DNA of 6,651 nt. Origin: Chloroflexota bacterium (lineage in GTDB: Bacteria > Chloroflexota > Anaerolineae > Anaerolineales > Villigracilaceae). The first letter of the stretch is position 1; every line of letters starts with the position of its first letter. The stretch covers positions 1-6,651 of the forward strand of contig JACPVD010000107.1 in the NCBI GenBank assembly GCA_016191895.1, in the 5' to 3' direction. Below, piece by piece: positions 1-5,548 of this stretch. The translations under genes were made by a program, and so were the position numbers. Below the pieces are notes generated by a model that was given only the letters and a program-made list of their open reading frames with translations, made no database searches and was not told the origin of the DNA.

Positions 1-66
1 CATGTGTACCTGTTTACATTTTTACGCGTTTACGCACCTGCGTCCTTTCGTAACCGCCACATCACA

Positions 67-1008
67 TCATCCGCCGAACACAAGTTGCAGAAAATCGAAG
101 ATGGTCTGCGTCACCTTTGGGTCGAGACCCGTTTCGAAGAATGACATGCCGTGACCGTTTTCTTCATAGATGAATTTTTGGAAAAAGTCGCCGCCCGCGT
201 TTTCGCATTTGGGATAGGACTCGCCGTCCTGTTTCGACGCGACGCACCAGGCGGGTTTTTGCTCCGCGCCCAGGCGTGTGACTTCGCCCGCGTAATCCAC
301 GCCGAGATAATTCCCAGGCGAGAGCGAGAGCGCGCCGAGACAGCCCTCCGCGCACGCGTCAATCGCGCCGTCCGCGCCGATGGACGCGCCAATGGTCGCG
401 ACACGCGCGGGGTCAACGCCGTCGAGTCCCTGTGCGGCCTTCATCGCCGCGACGGAATCTTTCAAGTAGCCGTCAGTGTCCCAATTGTTTGATCCTTCGC
501 TTTCGCCGTAGCCGCGAAAATCGAAGGCAAAGATCGCATACGATTGACTTGCGGGCAGGGCAGGAAAGTCCACCAGCGATTCGGGGGCATGCACTTCCGC
601 GTTCTCGCAGGCGGGATTCGCCGCGACGCCTTCGGGCAGTCCGCGATTTTGCGCCCACTGCACGAGGTTGACCGTGACCCAATCGCAGTTCGTCCCGCCC
701 GCCCAGTGCATGAGGACGAGCGCGGGCGCGGGGTCAACGGACGCGGGGTAGTAGTAGCCGACGAGGGTGAGTCCGTCTTCGGTCTGGAATTCGACGCGCT
801 GCGGTTCAGGCGGGAACTTCGGCTCGGGCGCCGCGGTGGGTGCGGGAGTGTCCGTCGGCGCGGGCGGTTCGGTGGATTGTGCTTCGGTGGGAGGAGGAGG
901 CTCGGTCGGCGCTTCGTCGGTGACGGCGGGAGGTTGCGATCCGCAGGCGGCGAGCAACGCGGCAAGCAGGAAAAAGGAAACGATCCATCGGACAAATTTT
1001 GCGTTCAT
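67..1008 (-). CDS. Lipoprotein, alpha/beta-hydrolase fold (dienelactone-hydrolase-like), 313 aa
   Basis: Probable surface-anchored serine hydrolase or esterase; the substrate is unknown. The ORF stays open upstream to 1110, but the ATG at 1008 is chosen because AAGGAG (1021-1016) lies 7 nt before it and it begins a classic lipoprotein signal: N-terminal K/R, hydrophobic residues 8-21, lipobox LAAC with Cys22. Residues 24-68 are a Pro/Thr/Glu-rich spacer that would lift the enzyme off the membrane. The hydrolase domain runs from about 71 to 313: HWAGG (101-105, likely oxyanion region), DFRGYGES (163-170), nucleophile elbow GASIG with Ser209, and a late NGHGM with His286 as the likely catalytic His. 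The acid may be Asp261, but this is uncertain. It is transcribed away from the AOR gene and looks like a single gene; nothing lies downstream in the window. The fold is confident, the exact family is not. Confidence 0.85.
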   Translation of the reverse strand: MNAKFVRWIVSFFLLAALLAACGSQPPAVTDEAPTEPPPPTEAQSTEPPAPTDTPAPTAAPEPKFPPEPQRVEFQTEDGLTLVGYYYPASVDPAPALVLMHWAGGTNCDWVTVNLVQWAQNRGLPEGVAANPACENAEVHAPESLVDFPALPASQSYAIFAFDFRGYGESEGSNNWDTDGYLKDSVAAMKAAQGLDGVDPARVATIGASIGADGAIDACAEGCLGALSLSPGNYLGVDYAGEVTRLGAEQKPAWCVASKQDGESYPKCENAGGDFFQKFIYEENGHGMSFFETGLDPKVTQTIFDFLQLVFGG

Positions 1009-1015
1009 AGGAAAT

Positions 1016-1021
1016 CTCCTT
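1016..1021 (-). promoter_or_regulatory. Ribosome binding site of the minus-strand lipoprotein
   Basis: The minus strand reads AAGGAG, 7 nt before the ATG at 1008. This site decides the start: the longer ORF from 1110 would put 34 non-signal-like residues before the lipoprotein signal peptide. Confidence 0.85.
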
Positions 1022-1080
1022 TGGTGATAAAAGAAGAGGGGATACGCAAAACTTCTAAAGTTAACTTGCGGATTTGATTG

Positions 1081-1110
1081 ATTGTATACCGATGTAAGCG
1101 ACAAGCGCAA
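1081..1110 (-). promoter_or_regulatory. Possible promoter of the minus-strand lipoprotein
   Basis: On the minus strand a TACAAT -10 (1086-1081, 5 of 6 consensus) follows TTGCGC (1110-1105, 3 of 6) with an 18-nt spacer. The overlapping TATACA gives a 16-nt spacer. The predicted start near 1074 leaves a leader of about 65 nt. The -35 is weak, so this is only a candidate. Confidence 0.35.
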
Positions 1111-1206
1111 GCCCTGTTGAACCGCTCTTTTGCGCAGAAGTTCCCGAATTTGGATGGGATGTTGCGGAATGGGTTCGAGTATCTGATGGAGGGTATTAAC
1201 GCGTAA
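1111..1206 (+). other. Short gene-like tail without a start, possible remnant
   Basis: Frame 1 on the plus strand is open from 1078 to a TAA at 1204-1206. From about 1114 it reads like ordinary protein, for example NRSFAQKFPNLDGMLRNGF and then EYLMEGINA before the stop. There is no upstream ATG with a ribosome binding site, and the frame is closed by TGA at 1075-1077. It may be the 3' end of a decayed gene, or chance. I do not recognise the peptide. The AOR promoter -35 lies at its very end. Confidence 0.2.
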
Positions 1207-1225
1207 CAGCGCAAGGCTGTATAAT
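1196..1225 (+). promoter_or_regulatory. Sigma70-type promoter of the AOR gene
   Basis: A consensus TATAAT -10 (1220-1225) is preceded, after 18 nt, by TTAACG (1196-1201, 4 of 6). Counting 7 nt from the -10 puts +1 near 1232, which is the first base of the structured leader and 105 nt before the AOR start codon. Confidence 0.6.
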
Positions 1226-1231
1226 TACCAA

Positions 1232-1308
1232 GACTTTCGCTTCCGCGGAGTCCAAAGTCTCACGACTTTGGCGCAAAATCTGGAGATTTTGCAGTCCGAG
1301 TGAAAGTC
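1232..1308 (+). promoter_or_regulatory. Structured AOR leader: closing stem enclosing two perfect hairpins
   Basis: An outer 10-bp stem pairs 1232-1241 with 1299-1308 (GACTTTCGCT with AGTGAAAGTC, one G-U pair). Inside are two perfect 8-bp hairpins with 4-nt loops: CCAAAGTC/GACTTTGG (1252-1259 with 1264-1271) and GCAAAATC/GATTTTGC (1273-1280 with 1285-1292). CGGA (1246-1249) can also pair with TCCG (1295-1298). The result is a compact multi-branch fold at the predicted 5' end of the AOR mRNA, about 16 nt before its GGAG. It could be a cis-regulatory RNA, or a copy of a dispersed palindromic repeat, since its core resembles the hairpins at 1719 and 3076. It matches no riboswitch I can name; any link to tungsten or molybdenum cofactor is speculative. 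Confidence 0.5.
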
Positions 1309-1336
1309 CTGATTACGCCGCAAAGGAGAAACGAAT

Positions 1337-3070
1337 ATGCACATCTGGCGCGTCAATGCCCGCACACACGAAATCAAAATCGAACCCGTCCCTGAAACCT
1401 GGCAGCGACTCGGCGGGCGCGGACTGATCGCGCGTATCCTTGTGGACGAGGTGGACGCGACCTGCGATCCGCTCGGCGCGGGGAACAAACTCATCTTTGC
1501 GCCTGGATTGCTGGTGGGACACATGCTTTCTTCGACGGATCGAATCTCCATCGGCGGCAAGTCTCCGCTCACGGGCGGAATCAAGGAAGCCAACGCGGGC
1601 GGGCGCACAGGACTCCACATGGCGCACATGGGCATCCACGCGCTTGTCATCGAAGACCAGCCTGAGGGTGATGACTGGTGGGTGTTGCATCTGTCATTGA
1701 ACGGGGCGAAATGGGAGCAGACCTTTAAGGTCTCTGAAGACCCTAAAGGTCTTGTTGGCCTCGGAGTTTACGCAACCGCGCCGAAGCTGCTCGAAAAATA
1801 CGGTGATAAAGTCGCCATCGCGTTGATCGGTACTGGCGGCGAGATGATGATGAAGTCGGCGGGGATTCAGAACATTGACAAGGACAAGATTCCTTCGCGT
1901 ATCGCGGCGCGCGGCGGACTCGGCGCGGTGATGGGGTCGAAACGAATCAAAGCCATTGTGTTCGATCATGCTGGCGGGCAGAAGCCGCCCATCGTCCACC
2001 CCGAAGCGTTCAAAATCGCGCAGAAGGATTACACAAAAGCGGTCATGGAACATCCGCAGTCCATCACGTATCGCGATTACGGAACCGCCGCGATGGCGCA
2101 GTTAACGCAACGCTTCGCGGCCATTCCCGTCCACAACTTTTCGCGCGGCACGTTCGATGACGTGGAAAAAGTCAGCGGCGAATCTCTGCGCGAGTTCACG
2201 TTGACGCGCGGCAAGCCCTCCGACCCGTCCCATGCCTGCATGGCGGGGTGTACGATCAAATGCTCGAATGTCTTCGGCGGTGAGGACGGAAGAATCATCG
2301 TCTCGCCGCTGGAATATGAGACCATCGGCCTGATGGGAACGAACATTGACATCAACTCGCTCGACGCGATCGGGCGACTCAACTGGCACGTCAACGATCT
2401 GGGACTCGACTCGATTGAAGTCGGCGCGGCGCTCGGCGTCGCGGCAGAGGCGGGACTAATGCAATGGGGCAGCGAGGCGGACGCGCAAAAGTTGATTGAC
2501 GAGATTCGCGCGGGGTCCGAACTGGGACGCGTTCTCGGCGATGGCGCGGCGGCGGTTGGGAAGAAGTACAACATCGAGCGCGTGCCAGTCGTGAAGGGAC
2601 AAGCCATGTCGGCCTACGAGCCGCGCTCCATCAAAGGCACGGGCGTCACGTACGCGACCACGCCGCAGGGCGCGGATCACACCTGCGGTCTGACCATCCG
2701 CGCCCAGGTGGATCATCTCGACCCGAACGCGCAGAAAACAGTCTCGCTCAACGCGAAACTCAACATGGCAGGCTACGACACGCTCGGCGCATGTATCTTT
2801 GCGGGATTCGGTTACGCCACCACTCCCGATGGCGTGGTGAAGCGGTTATTGCAGGCGCGTTATGGCTGGGATGACCTGCCCGATAATATTTTGCAGGCGC
2901 TGGGAAAAGAGACCATCAAACTCGAGCGCGAATTCAACCGCCGCGCGGGATTCACCAAAGAGGATGATCGCCTGCCAAAATGGATGACTGAGGAAGCCAT
3001 CCCTGAAAACGGCTCGGTGTTCGATGTCAGCGAGGATGTGATCGATCATTTCTTCGATGGAATAGAATAA
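1337..3070 (+). CDS. Aldehyde:ferredoxin oxidoreductase family protein (tungstopterin enzyme), 577 aa
   Basis: A member of the AOR family: cytoplasmic enzymes with a tungsten-bis-pterin cofactor and one [4Fe-4S] cluster that oxidise aldehydes to acids and pass electrons to ferredoxin. The N-terminal domain shows LGGRGLIARIL (25-35), a GPL-like SIGGKSPLTGG (71-81) and the TGLHMAHMGIHALVIED block (91-107). ARGGLGAVMGSKRIKAI (191-207) is characteristic. Likely cluster ligands are Cys301, Cys305, Cys309 and the late Cys486 in LGACIF. EPRSIKGTGVTYATTPQGADH (428-448) fits the C-terminal pterin-binding segment. The length is close to the usual roughly 600 aa. The start is supported by AAAGGAG (1322-1328), 8 nt before the ATG. 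The gene stands alone between its own promoter and a terminator; no ferredoxin, cofactor or MoaD-like gene adjoins it. Oddities: the first cysteine pair has CX3C spacing, and codons 128-139 coincide with a palindromic element. The physiological substrate cannot be told. Confidence 0.93.
   Translation: MHIWRVNARTHEIKIEPVPETWQRLGGRGLIARILVDEVDATCDPLGAGNKLIFAPGLLVGHMLSSTDRISIGGKSPLTGGIKEANAGGRTGLHMAHMGIHALVIEDQPEGDDWWVLHLSLNGAKWEQTFKVSEDPKGLVGLGVYATAPKLLEKYGDKVAIALIGTGGEMMMKSAGIQNIDKDKIPSRIAARGGLGAVMGSKRIKAIVFDHAGGQKPPIVHPEAFKIAQKDYTKAVMEHPQSITYRDYGTAAMAQLTQRFAAIPVHNFSRGTFDDVEKVSGESLREFTLTRGKPSDPSHACMAGCTIKCSNVFGGEDGRIIVSPLEYETIGLMGTNIDINSLDAIGRLNWHVNDLGLDSIEVGAALGVAAEAGLMQWGSEADAQKLIDEIRAGSELGRVLGDGAAAVGKKYNIERVPVVKGQAMSAYEPRSIKGTGVTYATTPQGADHTCGLTIRAQVDHLDPNAQKTVSLNAKLNMAGYDTLGACIFAGFGYATTPDGVVKRLLQARYGWDDLPDNILQALGKETIKLEREFNRRAGFTKEDDRLPKWMTEEAIPENGSVFDVSEDVIDHFFDGIE
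1719..1752 (+). repeat. Palindromic hairpin element inside the AOR coding sequence
   Basis: AGACCTTTAAGGTCT (1719-1733) and AGACCCTAAAGGTCT (1738-1752) form a 15-bp stem with one A-C mismatch and a CTGA loop. Each 15-mer is itself a 7+1+7 palindrome (one mismatch in the second). The same architecture, with other bases, makes the terminator at 3076-3108. Here it is read in frame as residues 128-139 (Q-T-F-K-V-S-E-D-P-K-G-L), in the region joining two N-terminal-domain segments. No T-run follows, so it should not terminate transcription. Confidence 0.7.
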
Positions 3071-3072
3071 CA

Positions 3073-3111
3073 AAAAGACTTCCGAAGTCTCGAAGACTTC
3101 GGAAGTCTTTT
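3073..3111. terminator. Bidirectional intrinsic terminator between the AOR gene and tRNA-Thr
   Basis: The arms AGACTTCCGAAGTCT (3076-3090) and AGACTTCGGAAGTCT (3094-3108) pair perfectly around a 3-nt spacer. Flanking A's and T's extend the stem to 18 bp. TTTT follows on the plus strand (3108-3111), and five T's follow on the minus strand (complement of 3076-3072). It starts 3 nt after the AOR stop and lies 7 nt past the 3' end of the convergent tRNA, so it can serve both. Each arm is also an individual palindrome. Confidence 0.9.
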
Positions 3112-3117
3112 AATGTG

Positions 3118-3190
3118 AGCCACCGACGAGAGTCGAACTCGTGACCTGCGCATTACGAGTGCGCCGCTCTGCCAACTGAGCTACGGTGGC
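3118..3190 (-). tRNA. tRNA-Thr (anticodon CGT)
   Basis: A complete 73-nt cloverleaf on the minus strand: acceptor GCCACCG/CGGTGGC, TA linker, D-stem GCTC/GAGC with loop AGTTGGCA, anticodon stem GCGCA/TGCGC with loop CTCGTAA (anticodon CGT, reading ACG), variable AGGTC, and T-arm ACGAG-TTCGACT-CTCGT. All stems pair fully. The discriminator is T. CCA is not encoded (CAC follows) and must be added after transcription. It has its own consensus -10 upstream and a terminator downstream, so it is a single-gene unit. Confidence 0.97.
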
Positions 3191-3219
3191 TTGTCTTTTT
3201 ATGCGGGCGGGATTATAAA
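3191..3219 (+). promoter_or_regulatory. Candidate promoter of the glycosyltransferase operon
   Basis: TTGTCT (3191-3196, 4 of 6) and TATAAA (3214-3219, 5 of 6) are separated by 17 nt, giving +1 near 3226 and a leader of about 63 nt. Its -35 touches the first base of the tRNA and its -10 overlaps the tRNA -10 on the other strand. Confidence 0.45.
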
Positions 3220-3240
3220 TTATTCCAGTTAAACCCGCAA
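3212..3240 (-). promoter_or_regulatory. Promoter of tRNA-Thr
   Basis: On the minus strand a perfect TATAAT (3217-3212) follows TTGCGG (3240-3235, 3 of 6) after 17 nt. The predicted start near 3205 lies 15 nt before the mature tRNA 5' end, as expected for a tRNA transcript that is trimmed by RNase P. Confidence 0.65.
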
Positions 3241-3288
3241 GTTTTCGGCCTTTCGCGTCGTCTGTGACTTGGGAATCCTGAAAATACC

Positions 3289-4557
3289 ATGCTTAGAATT
3301 GCAATGCTTTCATATCACACCTGTCCGCTGGCGACGCTTGGCGGAAAAGACACCGGCGGGATGAACGTTTACGTCCGCGATCTTACGTGCGAATTGGGGC
3401 GGATGGGCATCCACGTGGATGTGTTCACGCGTTCGCAGGATGAACACGTGCCGCACGTAATTCACGAACTGGGCTACGGCAATCGTGTTGTCCATGTGCC
3501 GGCAGGGCCGGAGTCGCCCGCGTCCAAAAGTGAAATGGCGAATTACATCCCCGAATTTGTGGAAGGGGTGAAACAATTCGCCGTGGAAAAGGGAATTGTC
3601 TATGATGCGATCCACAGTCATTACTGGATGTCTGGTCTGGCGGCTTCGGCATTGAGCGATGCCTGGGGCGGTACGCCCATTGTCCACATGTTCCACACAT
3701 TGGGGGAGATGAAGAATCGGGTGGCGCGTTCGGAGGATGAACGTGCAGGCGGGGATCGACTCGTTGGCGAGAGGCAGGTCCTCGGTCGGGCGGATCGAAT
3801 TGTCGCGGCGACGATTGCAGAGGTCACCCAGTTGCGATTCCTCTACAAGGCCGATCACCGCAAACTTGTCGTCATCCCGCCCGGCGTGGATACCTGTCAC
3901 TTTTATCCGATTCCCGCGGATGAGGCAAAACAATACATCGGCTTGAAACCTGAAAACCGGATGGTGCTTTTTGTCGGGCGCATCGAACCGTTGAAGGGAG
4001 TCGATACATTGATTCACGCGATGTCTTCTTTGGACGACAAGGGATATCATCGCCCCGTGCATCTTGCCATCATCGGCGGCGAGCCGAACGCAACGCCGGA
4101 AAACATGTCGGATGAAATGGCGCGTTTGCAAAAATTGTGTGACGACCTGTGCGTGGGCGGCACGGTGGTTTTTCTCGGCAAGCGCGGGCAGGACACATTG
4201 CCCTATTATTATTCTGCGGCGGAAGTGTTGGTGATGCCTTCGCTCTATGAATCATTTGGCATGGTGGCGTTGGAGGCCATGGCCTGCGGCACGCCGGTCA
4301 TTGCGTCGGAGGTGGGCGGGCTTGGGTACCTGGTGCAGGATGGGTTGACGGGATACACGATTCCCGACAGCGACCCCGGCGCGTTGTGCGATAAACTATC
4401 CCTGCTCCTAAGCGATTCGCATCTTCGCTCGACCCTGGGCCTGCGCGCGGCGGAATATGCCTTGAACTACTCCTGGGAGCGGATCGCAAAACAGATCGTC
4501 GAAGTGTATGAAGAACTGGCTGGAACGAAAGTAAATATCACAGGAGCAAAACCATGA
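3289..4557 (+). CDS. GT4-family glycosyltransferase, MshA-like, 422 aa
   Basis: A retaining GT-B glycosyltransferase that transfers a sugar from a nucleotide donor. The N-terminal acceptor domain begins with IAMLSYHTCPLA and holds GKDTGGMNVYV (19-29), typical of MshA and sucrose-phosphate-synthase-like enzymes, then HSHYWMSG (109-116) and FHTLGEMKNR (135-144). The C-terminal donor domain has IPPGVD (196-201), VGRIEPLKG (229-237, with the phosphate-binding Arg231 and Lys236) and the EX7E motif, Glu321 to Glu329, followed by CGTPVIAS. MshA makes the mycothiol precursor from UDP-GlcNAc and inositol phosphate, but no mycothiol gene is nearby, so that activity is not claimed. The first Met is preferred because family members start just before this strand. 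The ribosome binding site is poor: GGGA lies 14 nt upstream. The stop overlaps the next start by ATGA. Confidence 0.93.
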   Translation: MLRIAMLSYHTCPLATLGGKDTGGMNVYVRDLTCELGRMGIHVDVFTRSQDEHVPHVIHELGYGNRVVHVPAGPESPASKSEMANYIPEFVEGVKQFAVEKGIVYDAIHSHYWMSGLAASALSDAWGGTPIVHMFHTLGEMKNRVARSEDERAGGDRLVGERQVLGRADRIVAATIAEVTQLRFLYKADHRKLVVIPPGVDTCHFYPIPADEAKQYIGLKPENRMVLFVGRIEPLKGVDTLIHAMSSLDDKGYHRPVHLAIIGGEPNATPENMSDEMARLQKLCDDLCVGGTVVFLGKRGQDTLPYYYSAAEVLVMPSLYESFGMVALEAMACGTPVIASEVGGLGYLVQDGLTGYTIPDSDPGALCDKLSLLLSDSHLRSTLGLRAAEYALNYSWERIAKQIVEVYEELAGTKVNITGAKP

Positions 4558-5249
4558 CCGGCAATGACAAACAAAACGAATACCTTTTCAAAATGTCCAG
4601 TTTCATGCGTGACGGGCTGGCCGATGCGCGGAAATATGCGAATGACCTTTATCGCATCGAGGAACTGGAGGATTACATCGGCGTCAAAGATTCCCCGATC
4701 GAATATGTCAAAGCCGCGCTGGACCCGCTCATCGCGCAGGTGAACGATTTCCATGATTACGCCGAGACCGTTACCGGCAGGATGGAATTGAATTTGGAGG
4801 AAGTGGATATTCACGCCATGCTCGACGGCGTGATGACCATTGCCGACCAGCTGGCCGAATCCAGGCCGGAGATCACGCTCGAAGACGACATTCCCGATTC
4901 CCTGCCGCCCATCGAAGCCGACCCGGTGCGGTTGTCTCAGGTGCTGTTGAATTTAATTCACAACGCCGTCAAATTTACCGAGAAGGGCTATGTCACTGTC
5001 CGCATCGAGCGTGAGTCGCAGAACATCCTGTTTGAAGTCCGCGATACGGGGATTGGGATTTCAGAAGAAGATCAGGAATTGGTATTTCAACCCTTTGAAA
5101 CCATCCTCCCCGATAAGGATGATCCGCGCCTCGGTTTTGGCATCGGCCTGAAGATCGTCGAACACATTATCGACTTGCACGACGGCGAGACATGGTTCGA
5201 GAGTGAAAAAGGGGTGGGGAGTTCGTTTTTCTTTACGATCCCGTTATAA
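4554..5249 (+). CDS. Soluble histidine-kinase-like ATPase lacking the phospho-acceptor His, 231 aa
   Basis: The kinase core of a two-component sensor with no membrane segment, sensor domain or receiver. Residues 8-81 correspond to the HisKA dimerisation helices: EYLFKMSSFMRDGL aligns with the usual F-L-x-x-M-S-H-E-L-R-T-P-L H-box, but Ser16 stands where the phosphorylated His should be. GRMELNLEEVDI (75-86) matches the normal linker. The HATPase domain (about 87-231) looks intact: N-box NLIHNAVKF (133-141), G1 DTGIGIS (164-170), F-box-like FQPFE (178-182) and G2 GFGIGLKIV (194-202). It could bind ATP and act as a pseudokinase, dimer partner or phosphatase, but should not autophosphorylate in the standard way. 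AGGAG (4542-4546) lies 7 nt before the ATG. The ATGA overlap with the glycosyltransferase implies coupled translation. No response regulator gene is nearby. Confidence 0.85.
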   Translation: MTGNDKQNEYLFKMSSFMRDGLADARKYANDLYRIEELEDYIGVKDSPIEYVKAALDPLIAQVNDFHDYAETVTGRMELNLEEVDIHAMLDGVMTIADQLAESRPEITLEDDIPDSLPPIEADPVRLSQVLLNLIHNAVKFTEKGYVTVRIERESQNILFEVRDTGIGISEEDQELVFQPFETILPDKDDPRLGFGIGLKIVEHIIDLHDGETWFESEKGVGSSFFFTIPL

Positions 5250-5258
5250 ATACAACAA

Positions 5259-5531
5259 ATGAACAATATTTTTTACCGCGCTCATGCCGTTCAGCGTATG
5301 TTCGAGCGCGGAGTTTCTGCGGGCAAGGTCCGCCGTGCCTTGGAAGCGCGGGATGTGCTCGAAGATTACTCCGATGAAATGCCCCAGCCGGGCTGTTTGA
5401 TATTGGGCTTTATGGGAAAGCGCCCATTTCACGTGGTTGCTTCGGAAAACTTGACAGGCGAAGTGATTGTGGTCACAGTGTATCTGCCCGATGCAAATAA
5501 CTGGGGCAGGGATTTCCGGAGCCGCAGATGA
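5259..5531 (+). CDS. DUF4258 protein, putative toxin of a small TA-like pair, 90 aa
   Basis: The pattern FYRAHAVQRMFERG (5-18), PGCLILGFMGKRPFHVV (44-60), VVTVYLPDANNW (71-82) and a final DFRSRR fits DUF4258. This is a small family often found next to YgiT-type zinc-finger genes and suspected to be RelE/MqsR-like RNA-targeting toxins. Conserved candidates for function are His9, Arg13, Arg18, His58, Trp82 and the terminal arginines. It starts 9 nt after the kinase-like gene. No Shine-Dalgarno is visible before the ATG (TACAACAA precedes it), so expression may depend on reinitiation. Its stop overlaps the zinc-finger gene by ATGA. The family is fairly sure from motifs; toxicity is inferred from the pairing only. 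Confidence 0.8.
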   Translation: MNNIFYRAHAVQRMFERGVSAGKVRRALEARDVLEDYSDEMPQPGCLILGFMGKRPFHVVASENLTGEVIVVTVYLPDANNWGRDFRSRR

Positions 5532-5548
5532 ATTGCATCATCTGCGGC
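5521..5548 (+). promoter_or_regulatory. Hairpin covering the stop/start junction of the DUF4258 and zinc-finger genes
   Basis: GCCGCAGATGA (5521-5531) and TCATCTGCGGC (5538-5548) form a perfect 11-bp stem with loop ATTGCA. The stem contains the whole ATGA overlap (5528-5531) and begins at the last base of GGAG (5518-5521). In RNA it would hide the zinc-finger start codon until a ribosome finishing DUF4258 opens it. In DNA it could be an operator. The right arm encodes the CIICG zinc knuckle, which limits how freely it could have arisen. Confidence 0.6.

Noticed and set aside
1..66. Possible terminator or repeat downstream of the first lipoprotein (TTTACGC occurs twice; ACGC/GCGT at 32-43)
   Set aside because: The stem is only 4 bp and no T-run follows on the minus strand; the doubled 7-mer is too short to mean much.
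462..1077. Long ORFs opposite or out of frame with the first lipoprotein (462-995 minus, 544-1077 plus)
   Set aside because: Arg/Pro/Ser- or Gly/Arg-rich translations typical of shadow frames in GC-rich DNA; the lipoprotein frame has a signal peptide, motifs and a ribosome binding site.
1005..1214. 69-aa minus-strand ORF in the divergent intergenic region
   Set aside because: It overlaps the lipoprotein ribosome binding site and start, runs through both promoter candidates and has no convincing start signal.
1232..1308. Known molybdenum/tungsten cofactor riboswitch
   Set aside because: Tempting because an AOR gene follows, but the fold seen is a simple closed two-hairpin unit and I cannot match it to the known Moco RNA consensus.
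2077..2607. 176-aa minus-strand ORF inside the AOR gene
   Set aside because: Fully within a well-supported gene, no domain pattern, Ser/Pro-rich shadow frame.
3118..3190. tRNA gene as an integration (att) site
   Set aside because: No integrase and no second copy of the tRNA 3' end in the window.
3310..4131. 273-aa minus-strand ORF inside the glycosyltransferase gene
   Set aside because: His/Arg-rich antisense translation with no recognisable motif; the plus-strand GT4 motifs are clear.
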